Positions 8,915 through 17,028 of a DNA stretch of 64,000 nt are shown piece by piece (position 1 is the stretch's first letter; each line of letters begins with the position of its first letter). The notes beneath the pieces are model-generated. The model worked only from the letters and a program-made list of their open reading frames with translations. It searched no databases and was not told the origin of the DNA. Origin of the DNA: Desulfobacillus sp041396245 (GTDB taxonomy: Bacteria; Pseudomonadota; Gammaproteobacteria; Burkholderiales; Rhodocyclaceae); assembly GCA_041396245.1 (NCBI GenBank), contig JAWKYW010000009.1, forward strand, positions 1 through 64,000, given 5' to 3'. The translations under genes were made by a program, and so were the position numbers.

Positions 8915-9208
8915 TCAAATTAGCGAATCGTACAAGTCCCGCCATTCCGGGTTGTCCCTCTCAATCAATTCGATCTTCCAGTCGCGATTCCACTTCTTCA
9001 GTTGCTTCTCGCGCTGGATGGCTGAAGCCATGTCCTCGAGCATTTCAAAATACACAAGCCGATGAACGCCATATTCTTTCGTGAATCCCTCGACCAGGTC
9101 GTTCTTGTGCTCCCAAACACGCTTCATCAAATCACTGGTCACGCCGATATAGAGCGTGCCGTTTTTCTTGCCTGCCAGAATATAGACGCAAGGCGATCTC
9201 TCACGCAT
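8915..9208 (-). CDS. GIY-YIG endonuclease domain protein (YhbQ-like)
   Basis: This 97-residue single-domain protein carries the GIY-YIG signature as CVYILAGKKNGTLYIGVTSD, then the conserved Arg in LMKRVWEHKND and the Glu-containing AIQREKQLKKWNRDWKIELI. The ATG at 9208 is seven bases after the 3' end of the group II intron; a longer reading frame into the intron is not real. The gene is bracketed by two copies of a dRS3-like repeat in direct orientation, one split by the intron. Stand-alone GIY-YIG proteins of this size are common in Proteobacteria, mostly without known function. Confidence 0.85.
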   Translation of the reverse strand: MRERSPCVYILAGKKNGTLYIGVTSDLMKRVWEHKNDLVEGFTKEYGVHRLVYFEMLEDMASAIQREKQLKKWNRDWKIELIERDNPEWRDLYDSLI

Positions 9209-9253
9209 CTTTCTGATAGGGGTAGGAAAGGGCGCTCGCCCTCCCCTCCCTCC

Positions 9254-9286
9254 GAACCGTGCGTGCGGTTCTCCCGCACACGGCTC
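9254..9286 (-). ncRNA. group II intron domain V
   Basis: Read on the minus strand, GAGCCGUGUGCGG pairs with CCGCACGCACGGUUC around a GAGA tetraloop and a two-base bulge. This is the catalytic domain V hairpin with the AGC triad near its 5' side. Its placement just after the reverse transcriptase gene and ~38 nt before the intron end is standard. Confidence 0.9.
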
Positions 9287-9303
9287 TCCAGTTGATGGTT
9301 TCC

Positions 9304-10623
9304 TCATCGGGATTGGCTCGCCATTTGTCGGGCTTCAACCATGGTGAAAAGCCCTTCCATTGCGAAGAACGCATTTGGCCAGCGACAATGATCGGCATAG
9401 CACCGGCCAAAGCCCGGACGTTTCTCCCGTTTGCGCAGGAGCGCCCGCAGTCGTCGTCGAATGAGCGCGTCCAGTGTCTGGAACACGCGCCCATGGGCAT
9501 GCTTGAAATAGCCATACCAGCCTCTGAGCATCGGGTTGAGGTCGGCAATGATCCGCCCAAGACTGTCGCCTCGGGTGCGCCGTGTGAACCTGCGCACTTT
9601 GTCTTTCAAGGCCGTCAGGCTCTTCTTCCTCACCCAGCGCTGCCCCGCTTCAAACCGATAACCGAGAAACTCAAAGCCTTGCCCTTCGATCCGACAATCC
9701 CCAAGGTGGGTCTTGTCCGGGTGCAGGGTCAGGCCGTTGGCTTCCACCCACGCCTTGATTTCTTCCAGCGCATTCGCGGCAGCTTCCGCCGTTGGGCACA
9801 GAATCACAAAGTCGTCGGCATAACGCACCATCACATAGCCGTGCCGCGTCATATGCACGTCCAATGGATGCAGATAGATGTTCGCCAGCAACGGACTGAT
9901 GACCGCCCCTTGCGGGGTGCCGCCCGTCGGCGTCCATTTCTCCAGTCCATGAACAATGTCCTGTCGCAGCCAACCCGCCAGAAGTTCCAGCAGGCGGCCG
10001 TCGCTGATGCGCTCCTCGATCCGTTCCTTCAGCCGGGTGTGCGGAATGCTGTCAAAGTAGCTCTTGAAGTCAGCGTCCACCACGTGCGTGTAGCCTTTCT
10101 TCAGCCACTCATCGACTTCCCGCAGCGCGTCCTTGCAGCCTCGGCCGGGCCGGAATCCGTAGCTCATCGGCAGAAATTCCTTCTCGAAGATCGGTTCTAT
10201 CACCCGCTTGACCGCCGCCTGGACAATCCTGTCCTTGACGGTGGGGATGCCCAGCGGGCGCGTCTTGCCGCCCGCCTTGGGTATTTCCACTCGTCGCACG
10301 GGGGCCGCTTGGTACCGCCCTTCCTTCAGGTCTTCGGCCAGTTCGCCCAGATACCGCTCAGCCTCGGCGGCAAAGCGTTCGATGCTCTGCCCGTCTATGC
10401 CCGCCGCGCCTTGATTCGCTTTGACCTGTTGCCAGGCCGCCGCCAGCGTGTGCGGTCGATAGACTTTGTCGATCAGACTGAACCATTTGTTTCCTTTGAC
10501 GCCGTTATCCAGCGCCGCCAACATGCGTTCCGTCCAAATGGCGCGGTCGATCCAGTCACGGTTTCCCGTCTGGCGCGACGAAGCTTGCTTAGCCTTCTCA
10601 GGCACTGCCGCTCCTTCATTCAT
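9304..10623 (-). CDS. ltrA: group II intron reverse transcriptase/maturase (LtrA family)
   Basis: This 439-residue intron-encoded protein has reverse transcriptase blocks in order: GKTRPLGIPTVKDRIVQAAV, YGFRPGRGCKDAL, VVDADFKSYFDSI, GTPQGAVISPLLANIYL, and the active site YADDFVILC. These are followed by the maturase domain X and a short tail (RWPNAFFAMEGLF). There is no HNH endonuclease domain, as expected for class C. The start is taken at MNEGAAVPEK because GAGAGGAGCGAGAGC precedes it; the frame is open 64 codons further upstream, within ribozyme sequence. All core residues look intact, so the element may be active. Confidence 0.92.
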   Translation of the reverse strand: MNEGAAVPEKAKQASSRQTGNRDWIDRAIWTERMLAALDNGVKGNKWFSLIDKVYRPHTLAAAWQQVKANQGAAGIDGQSIERFAAEAERYLGELAEDLKEGRYQAAPVRRVEIPKAGGKTRPLGIPTVKDRIVQAAVKRVIEPIFEKEFLPMSYGFRPGRGCKDALREVDEWLKKGYTHVVDADFKSYFDSIPHTRLKERIEERISDGRLLELLAGWLRQDIVHGLEKWTPTGGTPQGAVISPLLANIYLHPLDVHMTRHGYVMVRYADDFVILCPTAEAAANALEEIKAWVEANGLTLHPDKTHLGDCRIEGQGFEFLGYRFEAGQRWVRKKSLTALKDKVRRFTRRTRGDSLGRIIADLNPMLRGWYGYFKHAHGRVFQTLDALIRRRLRALLRKREKRPGFGRCYADHCRWPNAFFAMEGLFTMVEARQMASQSR

Positions 10624-11050
10624 GCTCTCGCTCCTCTCGGCGCTCACGCCTCCACCTTCCTGCCCGCCTTCCCTCGGCACGGCTTTGCTTTCCGCGCCTA
10701 TCCCGGCTTGCGCCGCTTCGGTACTACGCAGGCTCTGACTCCTGCCATCGTCACCTCGACGGCAGGTCTCCCCGCTTGTCTCGCGCAAACTTCCCGACAT
10801 TCCGCCTCCAACCACGTGGGTGACCCGTACATCGCTTTAGCCGCCATTCCAGCGCGTCCGGTGTGTTTCAGGCTTCGCCATGGAATCGCTGGCTCGCCGT
10901 CACTCCCCCGCCGAATCGAGTTCGTCATCCTGCGGACTGCCAGTTCGCCTCCGGTTGCTCCCCACCCCGCCTCGCGACGACGCAGTTACCTTCAGCTTCG
11001 GGGTCATGGCTTGCCCCGGCACGGACTTACACCGTGCTGTTTGCGCGCCT

Positions 11051-11410
11051 TCACGGGCGCACGATTCCCGCGTTCGCGGGAATGACGAGATCCGGCGGCA
11101 GTTCTATCTCCATTCGCAGCAATGCGGCGGCCGCGCATTTTCCCAGATTGTCGCTGCGCAGGGAACGCGCCGCGCCGCCCTGCAGTGCGCCGTTGAGCAC
11201 GATCTTCAGCGCCAGCAGGTTGTCGAGCGGGTACAGCGCGACCGGGCCGCTGGCCATGCCGGCAAAGTGGCGGGCGATCCGCTCCGGCGTCACCTCTCGC
11301 TTGAGCACGGCGTAGGTCGCCGCGTCGGGCGCGAACAGGCCGAGGTCGCAGCGGTCGCCCTTGTCGCCGCTGCGGGCGTGGGCGATGTCGACCAGGCGGA
11401 CGCGGGTCAC
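11051..11410 (-). CDS. AtuA C-terminal-domain protein (AtuA-like ferredoxin-fold), 3' end altered by intron
   Basis: This 119-residue protein starts with GTG at 11410, overlapping the stop of the AtuA gene (GTGA). It reads VRLVDIAHARSGDKGDRCDL, typical of the small domain that is fused to AtuA in some bacteria and separate in others. Its last ~10 codons run through a dRS3-like repeat (VIPANAGI) and end four codons into the group II intron. If the intron splices, the end becomes ...GIQKDA instead of ...GIVRP. The essential domain ends before this, so function is probably unaffected. Confidence 0.8.
   Translation of the reverse strand: MTRVRLVDIAHARSGDKGDRCDLGLFAPDAATYAVLKREVTPERIARHFAGMASGPVALYPLDNLLALKIVLNGALQGGAARSLRSDNLGKCAAAALLRMEIELPPDLVIPANAGIVRP
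11063..11089. repeat. dRS3-like repeat, split by the group II intron
   Basis: Read on the minus strand this is CTCGTCATTCCCGCGAACGC followed by GGGAATC, directly against the intron 5' end. The missing CAG is found across the intron at 9213-9215. The restored repeat differs by one base from the copy that follows the GIY-YIG gene. Confidence 0.85.
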
Positions 11411-12789
11411 GGCGCCGTCTCCTGCAGGCTGACTTTTACTTCCGGCTCGACGAGGTCGCGCCGCACCAGCGTCGGCCACAGGCCGAGGAGCTGCCGCGCC
11501 GGCTCGATGCCGGAAAAGCCGCTCGCCGTCGGCGGGCCGGACAGGGCCAGCCAGGGAAACTGGCGCGGGAAGGCCTCGGCCAGGCGCCGGTCCTTCGCCC
11601 GCACCGACATCTTCAGGTACACCTCGTTGAGCTCCTCGATGTGTGTATTGTCGGCGAGCGCGCCGAGCAGCGAGTCGTAGCCGAGGAACTCGGCGTGGAT
11701 CTCGTCGTAGGCGAGCTTCAGCTCCTCAAGCTGACGGCGGACGATGGCCTCGGTGACGCGCGCCTTGCGCATGGCGCCGGGCCAGGAATAGCCGATGGTG
11801 GCGGTGCCGGCCCAGCCGTCGTCATAGCCGGCGACGACCTTCAATTTGTCGGGGCGCGGCCGGCCCGTGGCGCCGCTGACGCGCACGCGGTCGCCGCCAA
11901 GGTCTTCGAGCTTCAGCGTGCCCATGTCGAGCACGACATCGGGCGAGAAGTAGGCGTGCGGGTTGTGCACTTCATACAGCAGCTGCTGGCGCACCGTGTC
12001 GAAGTCCACCCGCCCGCCCGTGCCCGGCGCCTTGGTGAGGATCGCCGTGCCGTCGGCACTGACTTCCGCGATCGGATAGCCGATGTGGCCGAGGTCGGGC
12101 ACCGACTCCCAACCATTCTGCAGATAGGAATTGAAGTTGCCGCCGCTGCCCTGGCCGGAGCACTCCAGCAGGTGGCCGACGGTGAGGCCGGCGGCGAGGC
12201 GGTCCCAGTCGTCCGCCGCCCAGCCGAACTCGTGGATCAGCGGCGCCAGGAACAGCGCAGCGTCGGCGACGCGGCCGCTGAGCACGATGTCGGCGCCGGC
12301 TTCGAGGGCCCGCACCAGCGGCTGGGCGCCGAGGTAGGCGTTGGCGAAGAGCAGGCGCTCGCGCACGCCATCGATTGATGCGCCGGTGTCGAGGTGGTCG
12401 AGCGGTTCCCCTGCCGCGCGCAGCGCGTCGATGCGCCCGATCACCGCGTCGCCGGTGACGGTGGCGATCTTCGCCTTCCAGCCGCGCTTCCCGAATTCCG
12501 CGACGAGGGCGTCGCGCGCGCCCTCCGGATTGAGGCCGCCGGCATTCAGCAGGAACTTCACGCCGTGCTTCTGCGCCAGCGGCCACAGCGTGGTCAGCAT
12601 CGGCACGAGGTCGCGCGTGTAGCCCGCCGCCGGCTCCTTCATGCGGTCCTTCTGCAGGATCGCCAGCGTCAGCTCGGCCAGGTGGTCCGAGCCGATGTAC
12701 TGCACGCTGCCGCGCTCGATGCTCGCCGCCACCGGCCGCCACGAGTCGCCGTAAAAGCCGAGGCCGGCGCCGATGCGGACGGTTTTCAT
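11407..12789 (-). CDS. AtuA family protein (acyclic terpene utilisation-like, DUF1446)
   Basis: This 460-residue protein begins MKTVRIGAGLGFYGDSW and contains DLVPMLTTLWPLAQKHGVKF and ECSGQGSGGNFN, typical of the AtuA/DUF1446 family. AtuA belongs to the Pseudomonas gene set for citronellol and geraniol breakdown; its exact reaction is not established to my knowledge. A longer frame upstream enters a palindromic repeat (reading ...LRLCALCDE) and is rejected. It is coupled to the small AtuA C-terminal gene by a four-base overlap and lies beside acyl-CoA dehydrogenases and a thiolase. This supports branched or isoprenoid acyl-CoA catabolism but does not fix the substrate. Confidence 0.82.
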   Translation of the reverse strand: MKTVRIGAGLGFYGDSWRPVAASIERGSVQYIGSDHLAELTLAILQKDRMKEPAAGYTRDLVPMLTTLWPLAQKHGVKFLLNAGGLNPEGARDALVAEFGKRGWKAKIATVTGDAVIGRIDALRAAGEPLDHLDTGASIDGVRERLLFANAYLGAQPLVRALEAGADIVLSGRVADAALFLAPLIHEFGWAADDWDRLAAGLTVGHLLECSGQGSGGNFNSYLQNGWESVPDLGHIGYPIAEVSADGTAILTKAPGTGGRVDFDTVRQQLLYEVHNPHAYFSPDVVLDMGTLKLEDLGGDRVRVSGATGRPRPDKLKVVAGYDDGWAGTATIGYSWPGAMRKARVTEAIVRRQLEELKLAYDEIHAEFLGYDSLLGALADNTHIEELNEVYLKMSVRAKDRRLAEAFPRQFPWLALSGPPTASGFSGIEPARQLLGLWPTLVRRDLVEPEVKVSLQETAP

Positions 12790-12810
12790 CGTTTGAGGCA
12801 AACCGCTTTC

Positions 12811-12907
12811 ATCGCAGAGGGCGCAAAGGCGCAAAGGACGCAAAGAGGAGCAACCCTGAAAAACCAATTCATCTTTGCGCCCTTCGCGTCTTTGCGATCT
12901 TTGCGTT
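12811..12907. repeat. multi-unit intercistronic palindrome, AT-richer type (copy 2)
   Basis: The left arm carries ATCGCAGAG, GGCGCAAAG, GCGCAAAG and GACGCAAAG. The right arm carries the inverses CTTTGCG, CGTCTTTGCG and ATCTTTGCGTT, around a ~30-base centre. It fills the gap between the acyl-CoA dehydrogenase and AtuA genes, both on the minus strand. It shares its outer AAGCGGTTTGC-like flank with copy 1. Confidence 0.8.
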
Positions 12908-12921
12908 AAGAGAGGTTTCGT

Positions 12922-14568
12922 TTATTCCGGCCAGGCGCGCTGGAGGATGGCTTCGAAGTCGCTGTTCTTCGGCAGGGTGCCGAAGGCATAGCCCCAGTCG
13001 CCGGCCAGCCGCGTCGCGCAGAAGGCCTGCGCGACGTAGTCCGGCGCGAAGCGCAGCAGCAGCGCGCCCTGCAGCGCCAGCGCCAGGTCCTGCACGAGGC
13101 GGCGCGCGCGGTTTTCGATGGCGTCGGGATCCTGCAGCTCGTCCTTGAGCCAGGACACCCAGCGGTCGAACACCGCGCTCTTGCCGAAAGCCGGCTCGAT
13201 CTCGGCCATGAGGAACTCGACGCTGCGCGGATGCTTCGCCATGGCGCGCAGCACGTCGAGGCACATGACGTTGCCCGAGCCTTCCCAGATGGAGTTGAGC
13301 GGGCTCTGGCGGAACAGGCGCGGCATCGGCCCTTCCTCGACGTAGCCGTTGCCGCCGTGCACCTCCATCGCCTCGGCCACCAGCGTCGGGCAGCGCTTGC
13401 AGATCCAGTACTTGGCGAGCGGCGTGAGGATGCGCCGCAGCTGGGTCTCGGCTTCATCTTCCTGCGCGTCGAAGGCGCGCGCCAGGCGCAGCGACAGGGC
13501 GGTGGCGGCCTCGACTTCGAGCGCCATGTCGGCCAGCACGTTCTGCATCAGCGGCTGTTGCCGCAGCCGCTTGCCGAAGGCGGCGCGCAGCGAGGTGTGG
13601 TGCATCGCCTGCGACAGCGCCGCGCGCATGATGCCGGTCGAGCCGATAGCGCAGTCGAGGCGGGTGTACACGCCCATCTCCAGCACGGTGGGGATGCCGC
13701 GCCCCTCCTCGCCGACCAGCCAGCCGGTCGAGCCCCAGAACTCGGCCTCGGTGCCGGCGTTCGAGCGGTCGCCCATCTTGTCCTTGAAACGCTGGATGCG
13801 GATCTCGTTGAGGCGCCCGTCCGGCGTCCAGCGCGGCACGAAGAAGCACGACAGGCCCTTCGGCGACTGCGCCGTGACGAGGAAGGCGTCGCACATCGGC
13901 GCGGACAGGAACCACTTGTGGCCGACGATGCGCCAGCTGCCATCGCCGAGCGGCTCGGCGCGCGTGGTGTTGGCGCGTACGTCGGAGCCGCCCTGCTTCT
14001 CGGTCAGCCCCATGCCGATCAGTACGCCCTTCTTCTGCGTGGCGGGGATGAAGCGCCTGTCGTACTCGCGCGAGAGCATCAGCGGCATCCAGTCGCGGGC
14101 GATCTCCGGCACCTGCTTCAGCACCGGCACGGCGCCGTAGGTCATGGTGGTCGGGCAGAGCGAGCCGTCCTCGATCTCGGCGAACATGACATAGGCGGCG
14201 GCGCGGGCGACATGCGCCCCCTTCTTCGGCTCGGCCCACGGTCCGGTGTCGCAGCCGTTGCCCTTCAGCCAGGTCAGGCAGGCGTGCCAGGAGGGATGGA
14301 ACTCGACCTCGTCGCGGCGGTTGCCGTAGCGGTCGAAGAGACGCAGCTGCGGCGGGTTCACATTGGCCAGCCGGCCGTGCTCGATCCACTCGGCGCTGCC
14401 GACCTCGGCGCCGCGCGCGGTCAGCCAGTCCTGCACCCAGCCGGCGCCTTCGCGGGCGACGGCTTCCTGCAGGGGAAGGTTGCGGGAATAGGCGTTGTAG
14501 TTTTCCAGGGCGTGGGCCTGGTTGATGACTTCGTGCGTCGCCATCAATGGCGGATGTTTGGCGTCCAT
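12922..14568 (-). CDS. acyl-CoA dehydrogenase, AidB-like subfamily
   Basis: This ~548-residue protein is longer than ordinary acyl-CoA dehydrogenases and carries the AidB-type signature WEGSGNVMCLDVLRAM. It also has the flavin-binding GLTEKQGGSDVRANTT and the mid-domain MEVHGGNGYVEEGPMPRLFR. AidB relatives include DNA-alkylation-response proteins and isovaleryl-type dehydrogenases of isoprenoid pathways. Next to AtuA and beta-oxidation genes, an acyl-CoA role is more likely. The start at MDAKHPPLMATH is chosen because CGGAGGCTTTC precedes it. It is transcribed divergently from a second acyl-CoA dehydrogenase. Confidence 0.85.
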   Translation of the reverse strand: MDAKHPPLMATHEVINQAHALENYNAYSRNLPLQEAVAREGAGWVQDWLTARGAEVGSAEWIEHGRLANVNPPQLRLFDRYGNRRDEVEFHPSWHACLTWLKGNGCDTGPWAEPKKGAHVARAAAYVMFAEIEDGSLCPTTMTYGAVPVLKQVPEIARDWMPLMLSREYDRRFIPATQKKGVLIGMGLTEKQGGSDVRANTTRAEPLGDGSWRIVGHKWFLSAPMCDAFLVTAQSPKGLSCFFVPRWTPDGRLNEIRIQRFKDKMGDRSNAGTEAEFWGSTGWLVGEEGRGIPTVLEMGVYTRLDCAIGSTGIMRAALSQAMHHTSLRAAFGKRLRQQPLMQNVLADMALEVEAATALSLRLARAFDAQEDEAETQLRRILTPLAKYWICKRCPTLVAEAMEVHGGNGYVEEGPMPRLFRQSPLNSIWEGSGNVMCLDVLRAMAKHPRSVEFLMAEIEPAFGKSAVFDRWVSWLKDELQDPDAIENRARRLVQDLALALQGALLLRFAPDYVAQAFCATRLAGDWGYAFGTLPKNSDFEAILQRAWPE

Positions 14569-14589
14569 GAAAGCCTCCGAAATGTAACA

Positions 14590-14632
14590 AAGCAATTGCT
14601 TGCTTGACAGAGTTTTTGCACTTTACTACCCT
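14590..14632 (+). promoter_or_regulatory. putative promoter and operator of the second acyl-CoA dehydrogenase operon
   Basis: A perfect 12-base palindrome, AAGCAATTGCTT (14590-14601), lies directly before a consensus -35 box TTGACA (14604-14609). A weak -10 candidate TACCCT follows at a 17-base spacing. The palindrome sits in the divergent gap between two acyl-CoA dehydrogenase genes and is a natural operator for a TetR-type regulator. No experiment backs this. Confidence 0.4.
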
Positions 14633-14660
14633 TGCCCGTCCATTGCAATCGGAGAGGGAT

Positions 14661-15797
14661 ATGATCGAACGCACCCTGTTCACGGAAGAACACATGCTGT
14701 TCCGCGATGCCGTGCGGCGCTTCATGGAAACCGAGGTGCAGCCGCAGCGCGAGCGCTGGGAGGAGCAGGGCTACGTCGACCGCGAGGTGTGGCTGAAGGC
14801 CGGCGCCGCCGGCTTCCTCTGCCCCTCGATGCCCGAGCAGTACGGCGGCGTCGGCGCCGACAAACTCTACAGCACGGTGCTGATCGAGGAGCAGTACCGC
14901 ATCGGCGACTCCGGTCTCGGCTTCAGCCTGCACTCGGAGATCGTCGCCCCCTACCTGCTGCACTACGGCAACGAGCACATCAAGCAGACCTGCCTGCCGA
15001 AGATGGCCAGCGGCGAGATGATCGGCGCCATCGCCATGACCGAGCCGGCCGCCGGCTCCGACCTGCAGGGCATCAAGACCACCGCGGTGAAGGATGGCGA
15101 CCACTGGGTGCTGAACGGCTCGAAGACCTTCATCACCAACGGCTGGCACGCGGATCTCGTCATCGTCGTCGCCAAGACCGACGCGGCGAAGGGCTACAAG
15201 GGCATCAGCCTGTTCGTCGTCGACACGGCCATGCCCGGCTTCTCCAAGGGCAAGCGCCTGAAGAAGATCGGCATGAAGGCGCAGGACACGGCGGAACTGT
15301 TCTTCGACAACGTCAGGGTGCCGGCCGCCAACCTGCTCGGCGACGAGGGCTCGGGCTTCGTCTACCTCATGCAGGAGCTGCCGTGGGAGCGCATGCAGAT
15401 CGCCCTCGGCGCCGTGGCCGCCGCCGAGGCGGCGCTGGGATGGACCGTCGCCTACTGCCACGAGCGCAAGGCCTTCGGCAAGGAGGTGATGGATTTCCAG
15501 CACACCCGCTTCACCCTCGCCGAGCTGAAGACCGAGATCCAGATCGCCCGCGTCTTCGTCGACCGCTGCATGGAGCTGCTGTTGCAGGACAAGCTCGACG
15601 CCGTCGACGCCTCCATGGCGAAGTACTGGACCACCGACCTGCAGTGCAAGGTGATCGACGCCTGCCTGCAGCTGCACGGCGGCTACGGCTACATGTGGGA
15701 ATACCCCATCGCCCGCGCCTACGCCGACGCCCGCGTGCAGCGCATCTACGGCGGCACCAACGAAATCATGAAAGAGATCATCTCGAGGACGTTATAG
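14661..15797 (+). CDS. acyl-CoA dehydrogenase (long-chain/isovaleryl-like)
   Basis: This 378-residue FAD enzyme catalyses the first step of beta-oxidation, forming trans-2-enoyl-CoA. It has the flavin segments MTEPAAGSDLQGIKT and FITNGWHADLVIVVAKT, then QLHGGYGYMWEYPIAR and the end segment IYGGTNEIMKEIISRTL. At the usual short/medium-chain catalytic position (YEGT) it has Gly (YGGT), as in long-chain and isovaleryl-CoA dehydrogenases, where the base comes from another helix. The start follows GGAGAGGGAT. It heads an operon with a thiolase and a FadB-type enzyme. Confidence 0.9.
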   Translation: MIERTLFTEEHMLFRDAVRRFMETEVQPQRERWEEQGYVDREVWLKAGAAGFLCPSMPEQYGGVGADKLYSTVLIEEQYRIGDSGLGFSLHSEIVAPYLLHYGNEHIKQTCLPKMASGEMIGAIAMTEPAAGSDLQGIKTTAVKDGDHWVLNGSKTFITNGWHADLVIVVAKTDAAKGYKGISLFVVDTAMPGFSKGKRLKKIGMKAQDTAELFFDNVRVPAANLLGDEGSGFVYLMQELPWERMQIALGAVAAAEAALGWTVAYCHERKAFGKEVMDFQHTRFTLAELKTEIQIARVFVDRCMELLLQDKLDAVDASMAKYWTTDLQCKVIDACLQLHGGYGYMWEYPIARAYADARVQRIYGGTNEIMKEIISRTL

Positions 15798-15810
15798 GAC
15801 ACCCCGGACC

Positions 15811-17019
15811 ATGACCGAAGCCTACATCTACGACGCCGTGCGCACGCCGCGCGGCAAGGGCCGCAAGGACGGCGCGCTGCACGGCGTGACGCCGATCGCG
15901 CTGGCGGCCACCGCCCTGCGCGCGCTGCGCGACCGCAATGATCTCGACACTTCGCTGGTGGACGACGTCGTCCTCGGCTGCGTCGAGCCGGTCGCCGAGC
16001 AGGGCGCCGACATCGCCCGTGTCGCCGCGCTCTATGCCGACTACGCGCTCACCGCCGCCGGCGTCACCGTCAGCCGCTTCTGCGCCTCCGGCCTCGAAGC
16101 CTGCAACCAGGCGGCAGCGGCGATCATGTCCGGCCAGTCCGACCTCGTCGTCGGCGGCGGCGTCGAGTCGATGTCGCGCGTGCCGATGTTCTCCTCCGGC
16201 GGCGCCTGGCCGACCGACCCGCAAGTGGCGGCGAAGACCTTCTTCGTGCCGCAGGGCATCTCCGCCGACCTGATCGCCACCAAGTGGGGCTACGCGCGCC
16301 AGGAGCTCGACGCCTACGCCGCCGAATCGCAGCGCCGCGCCAGGCAGGCCTGGGACGAAGGGCGATTCAGAAAGTCCATCGTGCCAGTCAAGGACATCAA
16401 CGGCCTCGTCATCCTCGACCGCGACGAATACATGCGCCCGGAAACGACGCTGGAGTCGCTCGCCACGCTCAAGCCGGCCTTCGCCGAGCAGGGCGAGCAG
16501 TACGGCTTCGACTCGGTAGTCCTGCAGCGCTATCCGGAGGTCGAGCGCGTCAACCACGTGCATCATGCCGGCAACAGCTCGGGCATCGTCGACGGCGCCG
16601 CCGCTATCCTCTTCGGCACGAAGGAGATGGGTGAGCGCCTGGGGCTGAAGCCGCGCGCCCGCGTGCGCGGCTTCGCCTCCATCGGCTCCGAGCCCTCGAT
16701 CATGCTCACCGGCCCGGCCCCCGCCACCGAGAAGGCGCTGAAGCGGGTCGGCATGTCGGTGAAGGACATCGACCTCTACGAGCTCAACGAGGCCTTTGCC
16801 GCGGTGGTGGTGCACTACATGCGCCTGCTCGACATCGCCCACGACAGGATGAACGTCAACGGCGGCGCGATCGCCATGGGCCATCCGCTCGGCGCCACCG
16901 GCGCCATGATCCTCGGCACGCTGCTCGACGAGCTCGAGCGGCGCAACCTGTCCACCGGCCTGGCCACGCTGTGCGTCGGCGCCGGCATGGGCACGGCCAC
17001 CATCATCGAAAGAGTGTGA
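15811..17019 (+). CDS. acetyl-CoA C-acyltransferase (thiolase, FadA/FadI type)
   Basis: This 402-residue thiolase has the acyl-accepting Cys in VSRFCASGLEACNQ (near residue 90), the catalytic His in NGGAIAMGHPLGATGA, and the second Cys in TLCVGAGMGTATI. It cleaves 3-ketoacyl-CoA to acetyl-CoA and a shortened acyl-CoA. It follows the acyl-CoA dehydrogenase by 13 bases and precedes the hydratase/dehydrogenase fusion, making a compact beta-oxidation set. A composite dRS3-like repeat separates it from the next gene. Confidence 0.92.
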   Translation: MTEAYIYDAVRTPRGKGRKDGALHGVTPIALAATALRALRDRNDLDTSLVDDVVLGCVEPVAEQGADIARVAALYADYALTAAGVTVSRFCASGLEACNQAAAAIMSGQSDLVVGGGVESMSRVPMFSSGGAWPTDPQVAAKTFFVPQGISADLIATKWGYARQELDAYAAESQRRARQAWDEGRFRKSIVPVKDINGLVILDRDEYMRPETTLESLATLKPAFAEQGEQYGFDSVVLQRYPEVERVNHVHHAGNSSGIVDGAAAILFGTKEMGERLGLKPRARVRGFASIGSEPSIMLTGPAPATEKALKRVGMSVKDIDLYELNEAFAAVVVHYMRLLDIAHDRMNVNGGAIAMGHPLGATGAMILGTLLDELERRNLSTGLATLCVGAGMGTATIIERV

Positions 17020-17028
17020 GAGTGAATC

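Larger units (their letters stand above)
9216..11062 (-). mobile_element. group II intron (bacterial, probably class C), complete, 1847 nt
   Basis: Both boundaries can be read on the minus strand. The 5' end is GTGCGCCCGTGAAGG at 11062, matching the GUGYG rule. The 3' end is CCTACCCCTAT at 9216. A canonical domain V lies at 9254-9286, and the stretch 9216-9253 forms domain VI. The reverse transcriptase is encoded at 9304-10623; bases 10624-11062 are the 5' ribozyme part, with no other gene. Joining the exons recreates an intact dRS3-like repeat (GGGAATC joined to CAG), which independently confirms the ends. The intron follows a hairpin, as class C introns do. Confidence 0.88.

Noticed and set aside
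9209..9307. N-terminal extension of the GIY-YIG protein (33 extra residues)
   Set aside because: These codons lie in domains V and VI of the group II intron; the real start is the ATG at 9208 after the splice site.
9304..10815. Reverse transcriptase as part of a retron or diversity-generating element
   Set aside because: It has the maturase domain X, is embedded in a ribozyme with clear domain V and boundaries, and there is no msr/msd or template/variable repeat.
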